Assembly: GCF_002105155.1 (NCBI RefSeq)
Contig: NW_019029023.1
Span: forward strand, 62,001-126,000
Source of the DNA: Lobosporangium transversale
Lineage: Eukaryota; Mortierellomycota; Mortierellomycetes; Mortierellales; Mortierellaceae
Direction: 5' to 3'
DNA: 64,000 nt
Made by a program: the position numbers and the translations under genes. Positions 23,670 through 36,900 of this stretch are shown here, in pieces. The notes under the pieces were generated by a model that searched no databases, had not been told where the DNA came from, and saw nothing but the letters and a program-made list of their open reading frames with translations. Every line of letters starts with the position of its first letter. Position 1 is the first letter of the stretch.

Positions 23670-25052
23670 TTACTTGTTGCCAACAATGACGCGAGCAGAC
23701 TGAACAGCGCGGACAGCGGCGTCGCTGACAGAAGAGTTGACCTCCTGGACCTTGGACAATCCGCGGTGAACATTCTCCTGGATTGAAATCTGATACTGAA
23801 GCAAAGACTCCTTGACGTCCTGAGCAGCACTCTGCAAAATAGGCAAAGTCTCCTCCGTAGTAAGGTGCAAGATGTTACGGGCCTTCTGCATCGCAGACAC
23901 ATCAGGCTTGGCAATCTCCTCCTTCACTGTTTCATAGCGCTCGTTGACAAAGCCAACGAGAGGCTCCAGGCGAACCTGAACATACTCGGGCAGCTTGGGG
24001 CTGTGCTCCTTCAAGTAGAGCGACAATGAATCGATCTCCGACAAAAGGTTGGAGCTCAAGGTCTGGACACGTAGTGATGCCTCGCCGGGGACCTTTTGGA
24101 CGTTCTCCTGGAGCTCCTTGGCATGGATGCGCAGGGATTCGAGCAGGGCGCTAAGACGAATATTCAAAGCGTGGATCGATTCCTTGGACTTGACCAAAGC
24201 CGCGTTGTTCTCAGCAGCCTTGCACAAACCCTGAGCAGACTGAGTGATAGGTGCAACACCGATGCTCACGCGGCGAGAGACGCGAAGAGAGACATTGCGG
24301 GTAAGATCAACGACACGGACAGCCTGGTTGCTTTGTCCAGCGGTCGACTGCTCAACTTCAGCATCCGCAGGCAAGTAGCGGTTGACGATCGTCTCGAGAC
24401 CATCCACTAGAGGTGTGGCATGGTTATTGACGGTGGCAGCAATGTTGCTGGCAGTGGTTGTGGCAGCTGTTGTGAGCTGATCACGAGTCGTGGCAGCCGT
24501 TGAGGCAATGTTGGAGGTCACAGTCTTCACGGGAGCAGTAACATGAGCATCAATCGTGGACTGAATCTGGGTGTAGGGCTTCTTGACCTGGGTCACGATC
24601 TCAGCTGTAGGCTTGGTGACAATGGGGAAGGTAGTCTCCAAAAGGTCAAGCGATTTAGAGGCAATCTGATCGACCTTGGTAATATGAGGCTGGAGTGTCT
24701 TTTGATAGCCCTCAGTGTACTTTGAGACTGTCCCGACAGCAGAACCAGCAGTGTCGAGAGCATAACGGCTGTACTTGTTCTCCTTGGCCATCGAGTGCAG
24801 AGTGGTGACACTGTCGTGAATCAAGGGCAAAGAGCTGACACGAGCAATAAAGCCAGCCTGAGGGGCATCCTCTTTTTCAATATTTGAACTTGAAGAGCTC
24901 GTGGAGAGTGTGCGAGTGGTGGTGGTAGTGGTGGTCTTACGATAGGTTTTACCATCTGGGCCCTCAATGATTTCCTGCTCAACAGATGATTGGGAGGAGG
25001 GAGAGAGAGGACGGTCCACTTCAGAGTTATCGGAATCGTAGGGTGTAGTCAT
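23670..25052 (-). CDS. Perilipin-like lipid-droplet protein
   Basis: Single-exon gene for a 460-residue protein that resembles perilipins, which coat lipid droplets and control lipase access to stored triacylglycerol. After a Ser/Thr-rich N-terminus with an acidic, Pro-containing start (residues 1-65) comes a PAT-like segment: FIARVSSLPLIHDSVTTLHS near 68, then GSAVGTVSKYTEGYQKTLQP near 103 and LDLLETTFPIV near 134. The rest is amphipathic helix, with Thr/Ala/Val-rich 11-mer-like patterns at about 150-225 and helical bundles to the C-terminus. No transmembrane segment is seen, as expected for an amphipathic droplet binder. Codon use is clean and the frame has no intron. Confidence is good for the family and moderate for exact function. 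Confidence 0.8.
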   Translation of the reverse strand: MTTPYDSDNSEVDRPLSPSSQSSVEQEIIEGPDGKTYRKTTTTTTTRTLSTSSSSSNIEKEDAPQAGFIARVSSLPLIHDSVTTLHSMAKENKYSRYALDTAGSAVGTVSKYTEGYQKTLQPHITKVDQIASKSLDLLETTFPIVTKPTAEIVTQVKKPYTQIQSTIDAHVTAPVKTVTSNIASTAATTRDQLTTAATTTASNIAATVNNHATPLVDGLETIVNRYLPADAEVEQSTAGQSNQAVRVVDLTRNVSLRVSRRVSIGVAPITQSAQGLCKAAENNAALVKSKESIHALNIRLSALLESLRIHAKELQENVQKVPGEASLRVQTLSSNLLSEIDSLSLYLKEHSPKLPEYVQVRLEPLVGFVNERYETVKEEIAKPDVSAMQKARNILHLTTEETLPILQSAAQDVKESLLQYQISIQENVHRGLSKVQEVNSSVSDAAVRAVQSARVIVGNK

Positions 25053-28000
25053 TATGGATATGGAAGGTGGACTAGATTCGAGAGAGGGAAAGAGGAAGAG
25101 AGAAAAAAAAAAAAAGAAACACAGAGTGGGTTAGATGTTGTACTACTATGCTAGTGACAAAAACAAGACGAAGTGCTAGATTGAGGATGTGGATATGTCA
25201 GGAAGAAACAAGCGAAGTGTGCAGTGTTTGTCATAACAACTGAAAGACAGGACAGATGGACAGGGGAGGTATAAAAAAGACACTTGTTTTTGAGCATAAA
25301 TGATTGATGATGAATGGTGGCAAAAAAAAAAAAAAAAAAGTTGATTGTGATATGAATTGAATGAGGGGAAGGGAAAGAAAGGTGTGTTACAAGGGGAAAT
25401 GACTGCAACACATTCCAAATGCAGTGTGAGAAAAATGAACTGAGGACACATGTTCAAGTCAGGACAAGGGCAAGAAACCGCAGTTAGGACCCAACAATGG
25501 ATGACACAAAAAGAAAAAGCCAAGCCATGTGTATCCCCACAACATGCCCTGCCCTTTCCATGCGCTCCAAAGGAGTGCCTCTCAACAGTTTGCTTATCTG
25601 CATCAAATTTATGGGTAATGATCTGTTGGGGGAAAAAGTCGCGAGAATTTTTTTTTTTTTTCTATTGTTTCTTACCAAATAAGAAATTGTTATAAAAAAC
25701 ACAGAAAAAGGAGGGTATAAGGTGAATGCGAATGAGAGGAATGAAAGAGAATGGAATGAGGAATGAAGAGTCGCCGAAAGAGTCAAAGAGAGGAGTGATA
25801 GAAGGCGAAATATCGAACGATTTTATATTTAAAATGAGAGTGTGTTAAGGTATATGGATAATGAAATGAAAACAAAAAAAAAAAAGAAAAGAAAAGAATC
25901 AGAAGGCCTAGAGGAGACAGCGTCTATTTATTAACATCGGTTGTTGCGAAGGGAGGAAGAGCGTGATAATGTGTCAAGACACGTTCATGAGCATGAATAT
26001 GAACATGAGACAACATTAATACAAAATAAGCAATAACAATTGATTGTATGAATGATAGCAAAGATCGGTGTAAATGGATTTGAAGCACCGACAAGAGGAA
26101 CGGAACATCCGCTCGATTCAATCGTTAGTATTGAGTTATCGTGCTTTCTCATGTGCGATCGATATAAACTGTTTGGGCAGGGATGATCATGCTCATGAGG
26201 AATAGGATACAAGGACAACACATGCATGTACACACAGAGCAAGTGTTTACGTTTTGGCTCCAAACAAAGGCGCAATGCGATCAAATGAACAAACTGATAA
26301 ACCACCCTTACTCCTCTTTTTTATTGTTTAAAGTTGCCGCCCATTTCCATAGTTCCGGAAAGGCTTGATCACAAAGCTTCATACATGAAAACCCTCTAGT
26401 AACCACAGGACTGTCGTTAGTTTGTCTGTCATTGCTGTCACAATGGTAGTAAAGAACAAGCAAAAGGTCTTCATCGTCAATCTATTTAACGACCATGGTG
26501 AAAACCGCTTGTCACTTGAGCTAGTTCTGCATCTCATGGCTTGGGCCCATTTTTCTTTGTGCATTTTCAAGTGACAAAAGTACAAAGTATAGAACGAATG
26601 GTTTTTTGCAACAAGTGGAAGCAGGGACAGTCATATATCCTTTTGTGTTGCATGGATCCAATATACTAAAGTCCTTGAGCTCGTGAAAAATAAGCGATTT
26701 GTGTGGTGCGTGGGTGATAGCATGAGTGTACACTTGTATAAGCAAACATGGGATGGGCAAATCCATCATATGAATTGGTCCTAGCTTTTTTTTTTTCTTA
26801 CTTGCCCACATGTATACGTCCATTTTCCGAAGCTTAGCATATTGTATAGATTCAATAAGCTCAACATTCAAAAAAAAAAAAAAAAAAAGCAAAGGCCCCA
26901 TCATGTTTGTTTTCTTTTCACGTTCACGCGGCAATGCGTTCACTAATAAAGAAAGGAGGTTTTACTGCGATTAGATCCATTAGACAAAAAGGGCTTGTTC
27001 TCTTCATTGGATCCTTTTTTTTTTTTTTTTTTCTGTCATGACAACATGTGGCACAGCACCAAAGAGGACCTTATATTTCCGGGATTGTTCGTAGAACCGT
27101 ATTTTAGGTCGACAGAAATTCACCCTCAGATCATGAAAAAGCATTTTCACATGTGAGACCCGGAAGATCGATCACTTTACGTTACATAGACCTAAAAAAA
27201 ATATAATTATTTTATGTCCGACCTCCCATGGCTCCTACTTTCCTAGTTCAAGTGCTTGCTTCTCATTGACCACGTTTCTGTACCACCTATTTGTCCAAGT
27301 AAAAAGAATAATTTCTCATGAAGAGCTTGGCACATGACATGATCCACTTCTCTGAACCCTGGACAGACGTATCACAGCAGAAGCTAAGCTTGCACCGTTG
27401 TCTCGGAGGAAGCCTACAAATGTCAAGAGTCCTTCAAAGCCACCAGCTGAGTGAATTCACGTCGGTAGCAGTTTTAGTAATGGAGTATTAAGACCACTGA
27501 TGCCATCTATGACAAATGCACGGACATTTATTTACTCGCCTGTACACTCTCGTTGTCCTCATTTTTTTTTTTTTTTTTTTTTTGATACCATGGTCTATAC
27601 GAGTGGAACTTTTCTAGGCATTTGATGGACCCCACACGACAGGCGATTTTTCTAGTCACTGGCATGTGCAATTCTTGCTGCTCTTTCTTACGCTATGCTC
27701 TCGTTCCTTTCTCTATCGAGTTATTTTTTAGCGCCGCCATTTATGCCTATTTTATTATTATTACGGGCTCCATTTATTCGTTGCTTGGAATGTTATTTCA
27801 AAGAATATGCAGGCATACTATTAAAGAAGAATGATTATGATATCCTTGCCATACTGGATCATCATTATCGAGGTCATGATTTGTACTCTAGACCTGAATT
27901 CACCACAAAGCTACGATGTAAAAGATGGACATGGATTATTCGTGGGGTTAGTTGTACCTGCATCTTGTTTATTGACAGCCAAGACTATCCGATGTCAGAA

Positions 28001-28369
28001 ATTTCTTTTTTTTTTTCTTTTTTTTTTTTAAGGAAATAGACAGGTCATGGAAAAGTTTTAAACCCCACATAAAGATCGTGATGCTCGTGAGCCAAACCCT
28101 TTGTGAAATGAAATAGATTGGAAATAACATTTTTAGGGTTTGGTGTATAGTCTGTAACCGCTTTGCTCGTGTACTGTACAATGTTGAAGGCATTTTTCTT
28201 CTTTACATCACATGGGGCATAGAAATGAGGCATTTATCCTGAGAAGGTCTGGGATCTCTCGCGCCCTTCACAGCCTTCTCATCCCCAACTTGTGAAATCT
28301 TGAATTCTCTGTGTGGGGTTGAATCAAGAACTGATGCTCTTTTTGTTCACTTTGAAATGCTTAGGCATG

Positions 28370-28400
<31 letters not shown>

Positions 28401-28691
28401 TTGCTAGATGACACTTGCTTACGCAGACTAACGCAACAGTTTCTGAAACTTGAAAATATTTGCATAGCAAACAAAAGTAAGGGTTGGCGCCTTGACCATG
28501 TTTATATCAGGCCAATCATTGCAGAAGTCTTGTGGACGCGCCCATCCTACAAGATCTCGTCATAGACTCATAGTTGATGACATTAAAAAAAAAAAAAATG
28601 GAGTATAAATTGACTCTTTGAAATCGATCTTTTTTCTCTCATTTTATTTTTCATTCTCATTGTCATTTTCATTCTTGTAGACGCTTGCATG

Positions 28692-28727
<36 letters not shown>

Positions 28728-28796
28728 CTTCTTCAGTAGAGCTTATTAGTAGTGTTATAATAGCCGTAGTAGAGTTAGTGTTTCACGTTTATTATT
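25053..28796. other. Long gene-poor intergenic region
   Basis: About 3.7 kb between the divergent perilipin-like and G3P dehydrogenase genes. It contains the leaders and promoters of both. Open frames are short, compositionally biased, and match no family I know. Many T or A runs occur (for example 27013-27031, 27561-27583 and 28371-28397). No tRNA, rRNA or repeat array was recognised. The span could host small or non-coding genes that cannot be called by eye. Confidence 0.5.
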
Positions 28797-29031
28797 ATGG
28801 CAACATTGTGGTCTATAGGCTGGCGTGCTTTATACCTCTCACACTTGTCATCCCGATGTTATCACACAACAAATCTTGGTACCACATCTTTGGGAAGCAT
28901 TCGTTCAACACGATTAGCAACTTTCATGAACTCTCAACACTTGAGAGGATACACACAATTACAGATACATTCACGATCTCTGTTCAGGTACGGACTTTCA
29001 GACTCTCTGGCAAGGAGGAAAAGATATCATG

Positions 29032-29062
<31 letters not shown>

Positions 29063-30901
29063 GTATAAAACCTGATAAAACAATGACCTCAAATGTCTTT
29101 TGACATCATAACATGTCACGATTGATCACCTATGCCACATAAATGTGATTTAAGCCTCAGGTTTAACAAGATTGAGGACGGCAACAAGAGCGTTTTGCAA
29201 TAGCTTCCATAATTTTGTACATGTATGTACAGTACATTGAACACGTTTCATTTGTGCTCTGTCCCCCCAACTAAAGTAAGACAGAGAAGTGGAAACAATC
29301 ACCTTTTCCCCCCACGCTCAATTCAAGCTTCTTGGTTCAAGCTACATCACTTTTTCAGTTCTCTTTCCCCTCTTTTCTTTTCCTTCTTCTTCCCAATTCT
29401 TTCTAACTCTTTTGTTTGATCTTGCGCTTTTGTAAAACTGCTGTTTCGTCTTCAGTAGTAATCACTCGAATCAATCGTGTCCACGCCAATCCTTGGAGCA
29501 TCAAGCAATTTTAGCCCGACTACAGCAGCAGCAACAACAACGACCTTATCAGCATCAACGACAGATAAAGGATTATATTCATATACTTCATACCGATCAA
29601 TCAACACCACAGTACCAAAAGCAGAATATGACTGAAAAAGTAGCTCTCATCGGATCTGGCAACTGGTAAACCTTTTTTTTTTTTTTTTTTTTTTTTAATA
29701 TTATTTATAGAGAGTATATCACTGGAATGGTTGACAATGAATGAAAATGAATGGCAATTAGAATGTAACGGATGGAATGACAATCGAAAACTCGAAAAGC
29801 TAATTCAAGCTTTTTTTATTTTTTTTTTAAGGGGGTCTGCCGTTGCAAAGATCGTTGGTGGGAACGTTCATAATTTTGAGCATTTCGACAAAGAGGTGAA
29901 GATGTGGGTTTACGAAGAGCAAATTGATGGAAAGAACCTCACAGAAATCATCAACACCAAGCACGAGAATGTGAAGTAAGTGATTTGTTCCGATACGTTG
30001 GGCCGTATATGTTATTATTCCCAATCTTTATATTACAAGCCCTGAAGATTGTGGGACTTTTTTGTTATATTTCCTTCATGGTACACATTTAAAGATGTTT
30101 GAGCTCTGTTTGTTTTGATGGGGTAAAAAAAAAAAAAAAAAAAATGTGGAGAAGTGATCATCATTTTTAAAGATTTGTTGATCTGTTGAGCAAACAGAAC
30201 TTTTTTGTGATTTCCACATTAAGTGCATATCGTGGCTTATTATCGTTCAAAAGTTGAATTGTTGTGGGGTTGTTACCGAATGTTGCAAGCGTGTGAATAA
30301 ATAGCCATTGGGATAAAAATGTAGATCACATCGGAAAAATTGATTTGTCAAAAATATTGATGCCCAGGTCTCCTTAAGAAAAAAATAAAATAAATAAATA
30401 AATAAAAAAAAAAAAAGAAAATGTTGATTGACTAATTTTTTTTCCATCCTTGTCCAACATGGATTTAACATCATGCTTTGAATAGATATCTTCCAGGCAT
30501 TAAACTGCCAGAGAATGTTGTTGCATGTCCAGATTTGATCAAGACGTGTGAAGATGCCACCATGCTTGTATTTGTTGTCCCTCATCAGGTATGTTGCACG
30601 ATTTATAAATAAATATTGTACACAAGGTTCGTTCAGTGGAATGCTAGTTCGCAGCCTGACTATGTAACCTCAAGTGTCGATTCTGCCTTGACGATTGGCG
30701 GTCATGGATTTCACATGAATGTTATGACGAATGACAAAGAGGTTGGATAGTCTTGAGACCAACGAAAAGTATAGAGATCCTGTCTATTTTAGACGCGTTG
30801 AGAGCATTCAAAGATGCATAGAAGTGTGTCAGAGGATTTACATTTTTCATGGTTTTAAAATGTTTGTGCAACGCTTCCTAACACATTTTCTTTTTCTTTT
30901 T

Positions 30902-30943
<42 letters not shown>

Positions 30944-31796
30944 TTTGTATCCGGCATCTGTAAGCAATTGAAGGGCAAGATCCCTTCAAACTGCAAAGCC
31001 ATCTCGTTGATTAAGGGTATTGACGTCCAGGATAATGCAGAAGGCTTCCGTCTCATCACAGATATGATCCAGGAGTCGCTCGGCATTCAAGCCTGTATGT
31101 TGAGTGGCGCCAATATTGCAGATGAGGTTGCAGAAGGACGATTCTGTGAGACAACTATCGGATACAGGAATAAGAAAGATGGCGAGCTGTTTAGAGACAT
31201 TTTTCACACACCATTTTTCAGGGTCAGTATTATAGAGGACGTTGTGGGAGTAGAGCTTTGTGGAGCTCTCAAGAATATTATCGCAATTGGAGGCGGATTG
31301 GTTGATGGACTCAAGTAAGTTGTATATAAAGTCAATCCAGTAGATGCTCCAGTTAATAATTAACTGATACAATTATGGGTATTAATTACAATTGTATTTC
31401 TATTAATGTTACCATTAATTTAGGATGGGTGCTAACACAAAGGCAGCAATCATCCGTATTGGTCTGTATGAGATGCGCAAGTTTGCGAAAATGTTTTACA
31501 AGGATATCAAGGATGAGACATTCTTTGAATCTTGTGGTGTTGCGGATTTAGTCACAACATGTGCAGGCGGTCGAAACCGCAAGGTGGCAGAGGCGCATGT
31601 TACAACAGGCAAATCTTTTGATCAGCTTGAACAAGAGATGCTAAATGGACAGAAACTGCAAGGCACCTCGACCGCCAAAGATATGTATGGCATCCTTTCC
31701 AAAAAGGGTCTTTGTGAAGAGTTCCCATTGATGACCACTATCTATCGTATTTGCTACGAGGATGTACCACCTAAAAGGATTGTGGAGGACATCTAA
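28797..31796 (+). CDS. GPD1: NAD-dependent glycerol-3-phosphate dehydrogenase
   Basis: Reduces dihydroxyacetone phosphate to glycerol-3-phosphate, feeding glycerol and glycerolipid synthesis. Enzyme body: GSGNWGSAVAKI Rossmann motif (split by an intron), [40 protein letters not shown] with the catalytic Lys, and GMNT-like [11 protein letters not shown]. Exons 28797-28987, 29456-29665, 29832-29975, 30486-30588, 30944-31314 and 31424-31796 give 463 residues. A shorter form starting at Met 29628 would be 342 residues, matching ordinary cytosolic GPD length. The upstream exon joins in frame at TTCAG|GTACGG and CTTCAG|TAG. It adds 121 residues, of which the first 63 contain no Asp or Glu and several Arg, like a mitochondrial presequence. 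The enzyme call is firm; the extension is an inference. Confidence 0.9.
30903..30942. repeat. T(28)A(12) block abutting a 3' splice site
   Basis: A pure T run switching directly to a pure A run. The terminal AAG of the A run is the acceptor of exon 5 of the G3P dehydrogenase gene. Confidence 0.95.
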
Positions 31797-33137
31797 GACA
31801 GAAGATATGAGAATCTATGGATTGTGAACTACAGACAGGAGCAAAAAAAAAAAAAAAAAAAAAAAAAGAATCAAGGCAATAAAAGTTCACGTTATCATTA
31901 TGGGATAAATATCTTTTGTCACTTTGGAAATGAAATGGCACGCGTATGATGACAAGTGATCAAACCAAAACATGTTTATACATTACGTGGAGAGGCACAT
32001 GGAGATCAAATTATCGATCATATGGGAACAAGATATCCACACACACATAAATATGTATACACAAGAGGATTATATCATTTGTGTACATGTTGCTAGAAAA
32101 CTATAGTCAAGTAATCATCAACGCGACATCGCGCGAGATAGGCATGTGCGTGAAAAAAGGAAAGAAGAGGGGAGGGAGGACGAAAGTGGGACGAGTGCCT
32201 ATGGTCCATTACAACAATAGGGTGTAGTCTTTGTATTTAACCTAGGACTGTAACAGCAATGTTATTTATTTACATGTATTTATTTATTTTTATTTAGTTA
32301 ATCTACATAAATAAATGGCTACCTTAGATCGGTGTAAGATTAAATTAGAGAGCTTTGACCATCGGGTATTTCTTTTTTTTTTTCTTTTCTTTTTTTTTTT
32401 TTATTCTTGTTGGCTCTCGGGAAAGCTCTTATAAACCGAAAGGGGAAACAAATAAATAAAAAAGCTTAGCGATTTATGCCGGACAGCCACTTCTCTTCGT
32501 GAAATGAATAAGAGACTCCATCCCATCCTTTTTTTTTTTTTAAAAAAAAAAAAAAGAAAGGGAGGCTGACAAATGATCCGAGATCACAAAGCATTGATTA
32601 ATCACGTCCATGATCTGAATACTGCTAAGCTGCCAAGTATTAGTCATCTCCTCGATGTCTTTGATCTTTTTTTTTTTTTTATTTTTTTTTCATTGCTGCG
32701 TCTTTATGAACGATGGAAAAGCAAACGAGCAAGAAGTTAAGGAAGTTAAGGAATAAAATATGATAGGAGCGCACAAGCGGAATTGACGTTTGTTACGCGT
32801 TTTGTTTATTTATTTCTTTTTTTTATTATTATTTTATTTTTATTTGAAAAGGTACATTGTTTTATAAATTGCTACGCATATCTATGCAAGAATATATTAT
32901 GTTTTTAGTATATTACTTTTATTTTGTATTCTAAAGTACATGTACATTGGATATAAACAGAGAAGTGCAGTTTTTTTAAACTATGTCCACCATGTGCAAG
33001 CATATCGAGAAAGGCAAGGCTCAAAGTGAAATCGATGATTGGGGAAGGGAAGAAAGCATTGGGTCCAGATTAGGAGGCAAAACCTTTTTTTTTTTTTTTA
33101 ACGCTTAATAAGTGGACCATGGACATGCTTTGCGGAG

Positions 33138-33168
<31 letters not shown>

Positions 33169-33198
33169 GATCGGAGAAAGAGAGAGAGAGAGAGAAAA

Positions 33199-33262
<64 letters not shown>

Positions 33263-33992
33263 GCAACGACTGTGTGTTGGTGGATGCATGCATGTTGCAC
33301 AGTGATGGCGATAGTAATGATAATGTACACCAGATGATTAATAAAAATTAATATAAAATATAAAAATACAAGCAGTTTGAATATCATGAAATGGAATGAC
33401 TCTGTGATTTGTCAAAGTATCAAGTGCTGTGGAGGTGTCGGTCCTTCCAAGCATTTGTTGCATGCATGCATGCGTTCCTCGAATGGTGGGGGGGAAAACA
33501 GTTTTTTTTCCTGCCAACTCTTTTTCTCACATTCATTTTAATCTTACTTCAATCATTGAAACCATTGTACCTTTATCCTCTTACCCTATTTCGTCTCTTG
33601 TCAGTTTTCTCTTTCATTCTTTCTTTTTTCTCTCTTGTTTTTTGTTATTCTTTAAATACTCTTTTCAACTGCCTACCCTGCCTGTCTGTTGTGGAAGACT
33701 CATTCTCTATATTCTCTTCATTCTCCACATCCTCTCATTCCATCTCTATTGTTCCTCATTCTCTCAATCGCCTTCACAGAAGATGTTAAAGGAAACAATG
33801 AAAAAAGACCGAGCACACTGCAATTGAAATAGGAAACTGATAACACCAAATTCATATAATCTGCATTCACCTCACCTTATCCCATCCTCGTTTTTTTTCT
33901 TCTTGCCCAAAACTGAGCATTTTCCTTTTCTCCACATCGGCAACTGCAGCTGCGTTTTTTTTTTTTTTTTTTTTTTACATTTTTCCTTCAAA
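31797..33992. other. Intergenic region with purine microsatellites
   Basis: No gene supported. Holds poly(A/T) runs, a T(13)A(14) block at 32529-32555, TTTA repeats near 32269-32295 and a strong GA/GAAA microsatellite at 33178-33263. The pyrimidine-rich 33530-33780 is probably the promoter or leader of the F-box gene. Confidence 0.55.
33178..33263. repeat. (GA)n / (GAAA)n compound microsatellite
   Basis: GA dinucleotides flank about twelve GAAA units. It is open in several frames on both strands but carries no coding signal. Confidence 0.95.
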
Positions 33993-36900
33993 ATGCCTTT
34001 TACAGAGATCCCAATTGAATGCTTAAAGATCGTGCTAATGTATCTGGACCTGCCAGACCAACACAGCGTTCTCTTGACCTGTCGTGCCCTCTTCAAGAAA
34101 ACCGTCCCTACCCTCTACCGATCACCATTCCGAGCCATCATGACTTTTGATGACTGGAAATCTCTCGGTGCTCCTTCTTCTTCCCCTCATCTTCCACATC
34201 CTTTCAGGAACGATTCAAATACCTCCACCAACCGTGACAACAACATAAGCAATACTAAGCTATCAGGGAATATGATTATCAATAACACTAATGCCAATGT
34301 CAATCAAAGGAAAACAGGAGGGACTGTAGATGATCCTGGATGTGGCAATGGTACTTGTACAATTGATAATGGTAATGTCCAAAGCACGGGTCGGCTCAAC
34401 AGCACTTCCTCCTCATCCGTTTCTTCGTCCTCCACAGGTAGTACAGCCGCCTCTTCCGCTTCCGTCAGCGCCACTACATCAAAGACAACAATCTCGACCG
34501 CAGCGGCAGTAGCAGCATTATCGTCAGCAACCAAGGCCGTCTTACATGTAACAAGCGCCCTACAGGGCCGTCATCTTGCTACATCTCAAGCTCAGCAACA
34601 ACAAGAAAAAAATACCCGACAACAAAAACAACAAAAGCCTAAACGTCCTTCCTCTTTACAACGCCGCTCTTATTCAGATTATCACAAAAACATTAGCAAC
34701 GATAGTACCACTCATACGAGTAACGGTAAAAATAGCAGTAGCAAAGTTGCATCTGTCAGCCAAGTCAATCTCCGCGCGCGTGGCAACAGTAGTGGCAGTA
34801 GTCATGCCAGCTTCAGCTACAGCTCTGGCTACAATAATGGTCACGACAGCAGCAGTAGTAATAACAATATCAGCAATGGAAAGGGAGATTATCATCAGCA
34901 TTACTATCCAAACAATCATCACACAATTCACACATTTCTTAATAATAACACCAAAATCGCAAATGCGGCCCCTGCAGCATTCACTCAGTCCTATGCAGCA
35001 CCAATTTCTCCGGAATTGCAACAACTCCGACTCTGTAAGATGACTCGTTTGTTACAGCTGTTGATTGCCTGCACATCCGTTCAGGCGCGTCTCCCTGCAT
35101 TGCGATACCCGGGCTATGGTCAGCAATGGATCCGTCCACCCTGCAAAATTGATTATTTAAAGTATTTTTCAGATTATCAAGGGGCAGGAGAAATGATGAT
35201 ACAGTGCTTCCACTTATTGTTTGCAGATCTGATCCCCGCTCAATCAGATGACAGCGATTACGACAGCAGTAACGGCGGTGGCAATAATAATCGCGGCGGT
35301 CACGACGAAGAGGAGCGAAAGAATCAAGGGGGTTATGGCAGTAGCAATAGCAGCAGCAGCAGCAGCAGCTCAAAACACACACGAAATCAAGAGGCCTACA
35401 TGGTTCTGTTTCAAATCCTGAGAGAATTCATGTCACATAACGCAGAGCAGATCCAGACACTATCGGTATCAGCCGTGTATACAATCGAGCACGCGACTGC
35501 ATTGGTTCCACAACTGGCATCGGTCACACGACTTGAGATCACAGACCTAGAAAAAACGAGTCAGGACGTGCGAGTGGACTTGGTCGTGGATTTTATTAAA
35601 TCACATCGGATGCTGTTTGGACCTATCCTAAAGGACATTGTGCTGGTTGAGAAACACGCCCTTGGATCAATTGTACCAGGGACATTGTCGGCATCGACAT
35701 TCATGGCCATACCATCATTATCCTCCACCTCCTCCTCACCAGCATTGGCCTCTACTTTTGCTTCCATAGCAACTACTATATCCGCACCATCCTCACCTTC
35801 GTCCCCAATCTCACCTGCCTCCTCCTTGGGATCTGTTTTTACGGCGTACTCTGCAGCTGTACGCATCCCCACTTCTGTCAACAGTAATTTAGGTCAAAAT
35901 AACAATACCCTCGCTATTATTGATGCGTTCAAAGGTCTGGAAAAGATTGATGCTACAGGATGGGCCAATTGCATACTTTACCTCGATCACATCCTTCCAG
36001 CCCCTATTACTACTGGCTCTCCTCCCAATCGTTCTATCCTTGCTGCTGCTGCACCAGGCGCTCCCATGGTAACGACGGGGGCTGTGACTACTGCTTCAAC
36101 ATCCACAGCTACCTCCTTGAAACGCTTGTGGCTCTCCTACTACTTCCCAGCATCCGAATCTGTTGATTCCAAGGTCGCGCGTCTAGGAGATATCCTCACT
36201 CGGTGCCGATCTCTCACAGAAGTTCGACTTCCTATCCGACGAGGAGATGTCTTTGCATGGGCAACCCAAGAGAAGAAGACAGCCCTGATCTGTGCACCAA
36301 TCTTGAAATCCTCCACCGCCAAACATCTGCCACCCATGAAACGGATCCATATTCAGGGCCCAAGTTTAGAATTGATGGATTGTTTACATGATGCCAGCTT
36401 TGCCTTTCAGGACACATTAGAAGATTTAGAGGCAAGTTCAAGGTTACGGATTTGGCAACCAACGACATTAGAATGGGACTGGACAATGAAACGATTAAGG
36501 CGCTTGAAGTTAGAGGGCGAGATCTGTTTATATTTCTGTTTGGAGAGCTTGGTAAGATGCCCAGCCTTGGAAGAGCTGGAGCTAGTGTTAACACCAAAGA
36601 CTGGTTCTAGAGCTGTCGCCCGTCAGGATGTTAGAGGTTCTACTGGGTATCTTCAGCAACATCGTCAACAACAGTACCAGCACCAGCACCAGCACCAGCA
36701 CCAGCACCGGTATCTCGTCTGGCCTGGTACTAACAGTCATCATGGTGGTGATAGAGCGGAAGGAGAAGTAGAAGGAGGAGGAGCAGGCCATTTTTGGGCT
36801 CAACAGGACCCTGGGAAAAATCTGTTGCTCTTCATTCGGTCACGTGAGATGTATAGGATCTCTTCATTACCACATTTGAAATCTTTGGCCTTGGTGGGAC

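Noticed and set aside
25151..26943. Several open frames of 80-140 codons on both strands
   Set aside because: They overlap each other on opposite strands, include poly(Phe) or poly(Lys) runs, and match no family.
27622..28039. Overlapping + strand frames with hydrophobic stretches
   Set aside because: Two frames are open at once, they end in homopolymer, and no start or splice context supports either.
33112..33387. Four overlapping open frames around 33.1-33.4 kb
   Set aside because: All are translations of the GA/GAAA microsatellite.
34981..35382. Cys/Tyr-rich minus-strand open frame
   Set aside because: It is a shadow of the Ser/Asn-rich F-box coding frame on the other strand.
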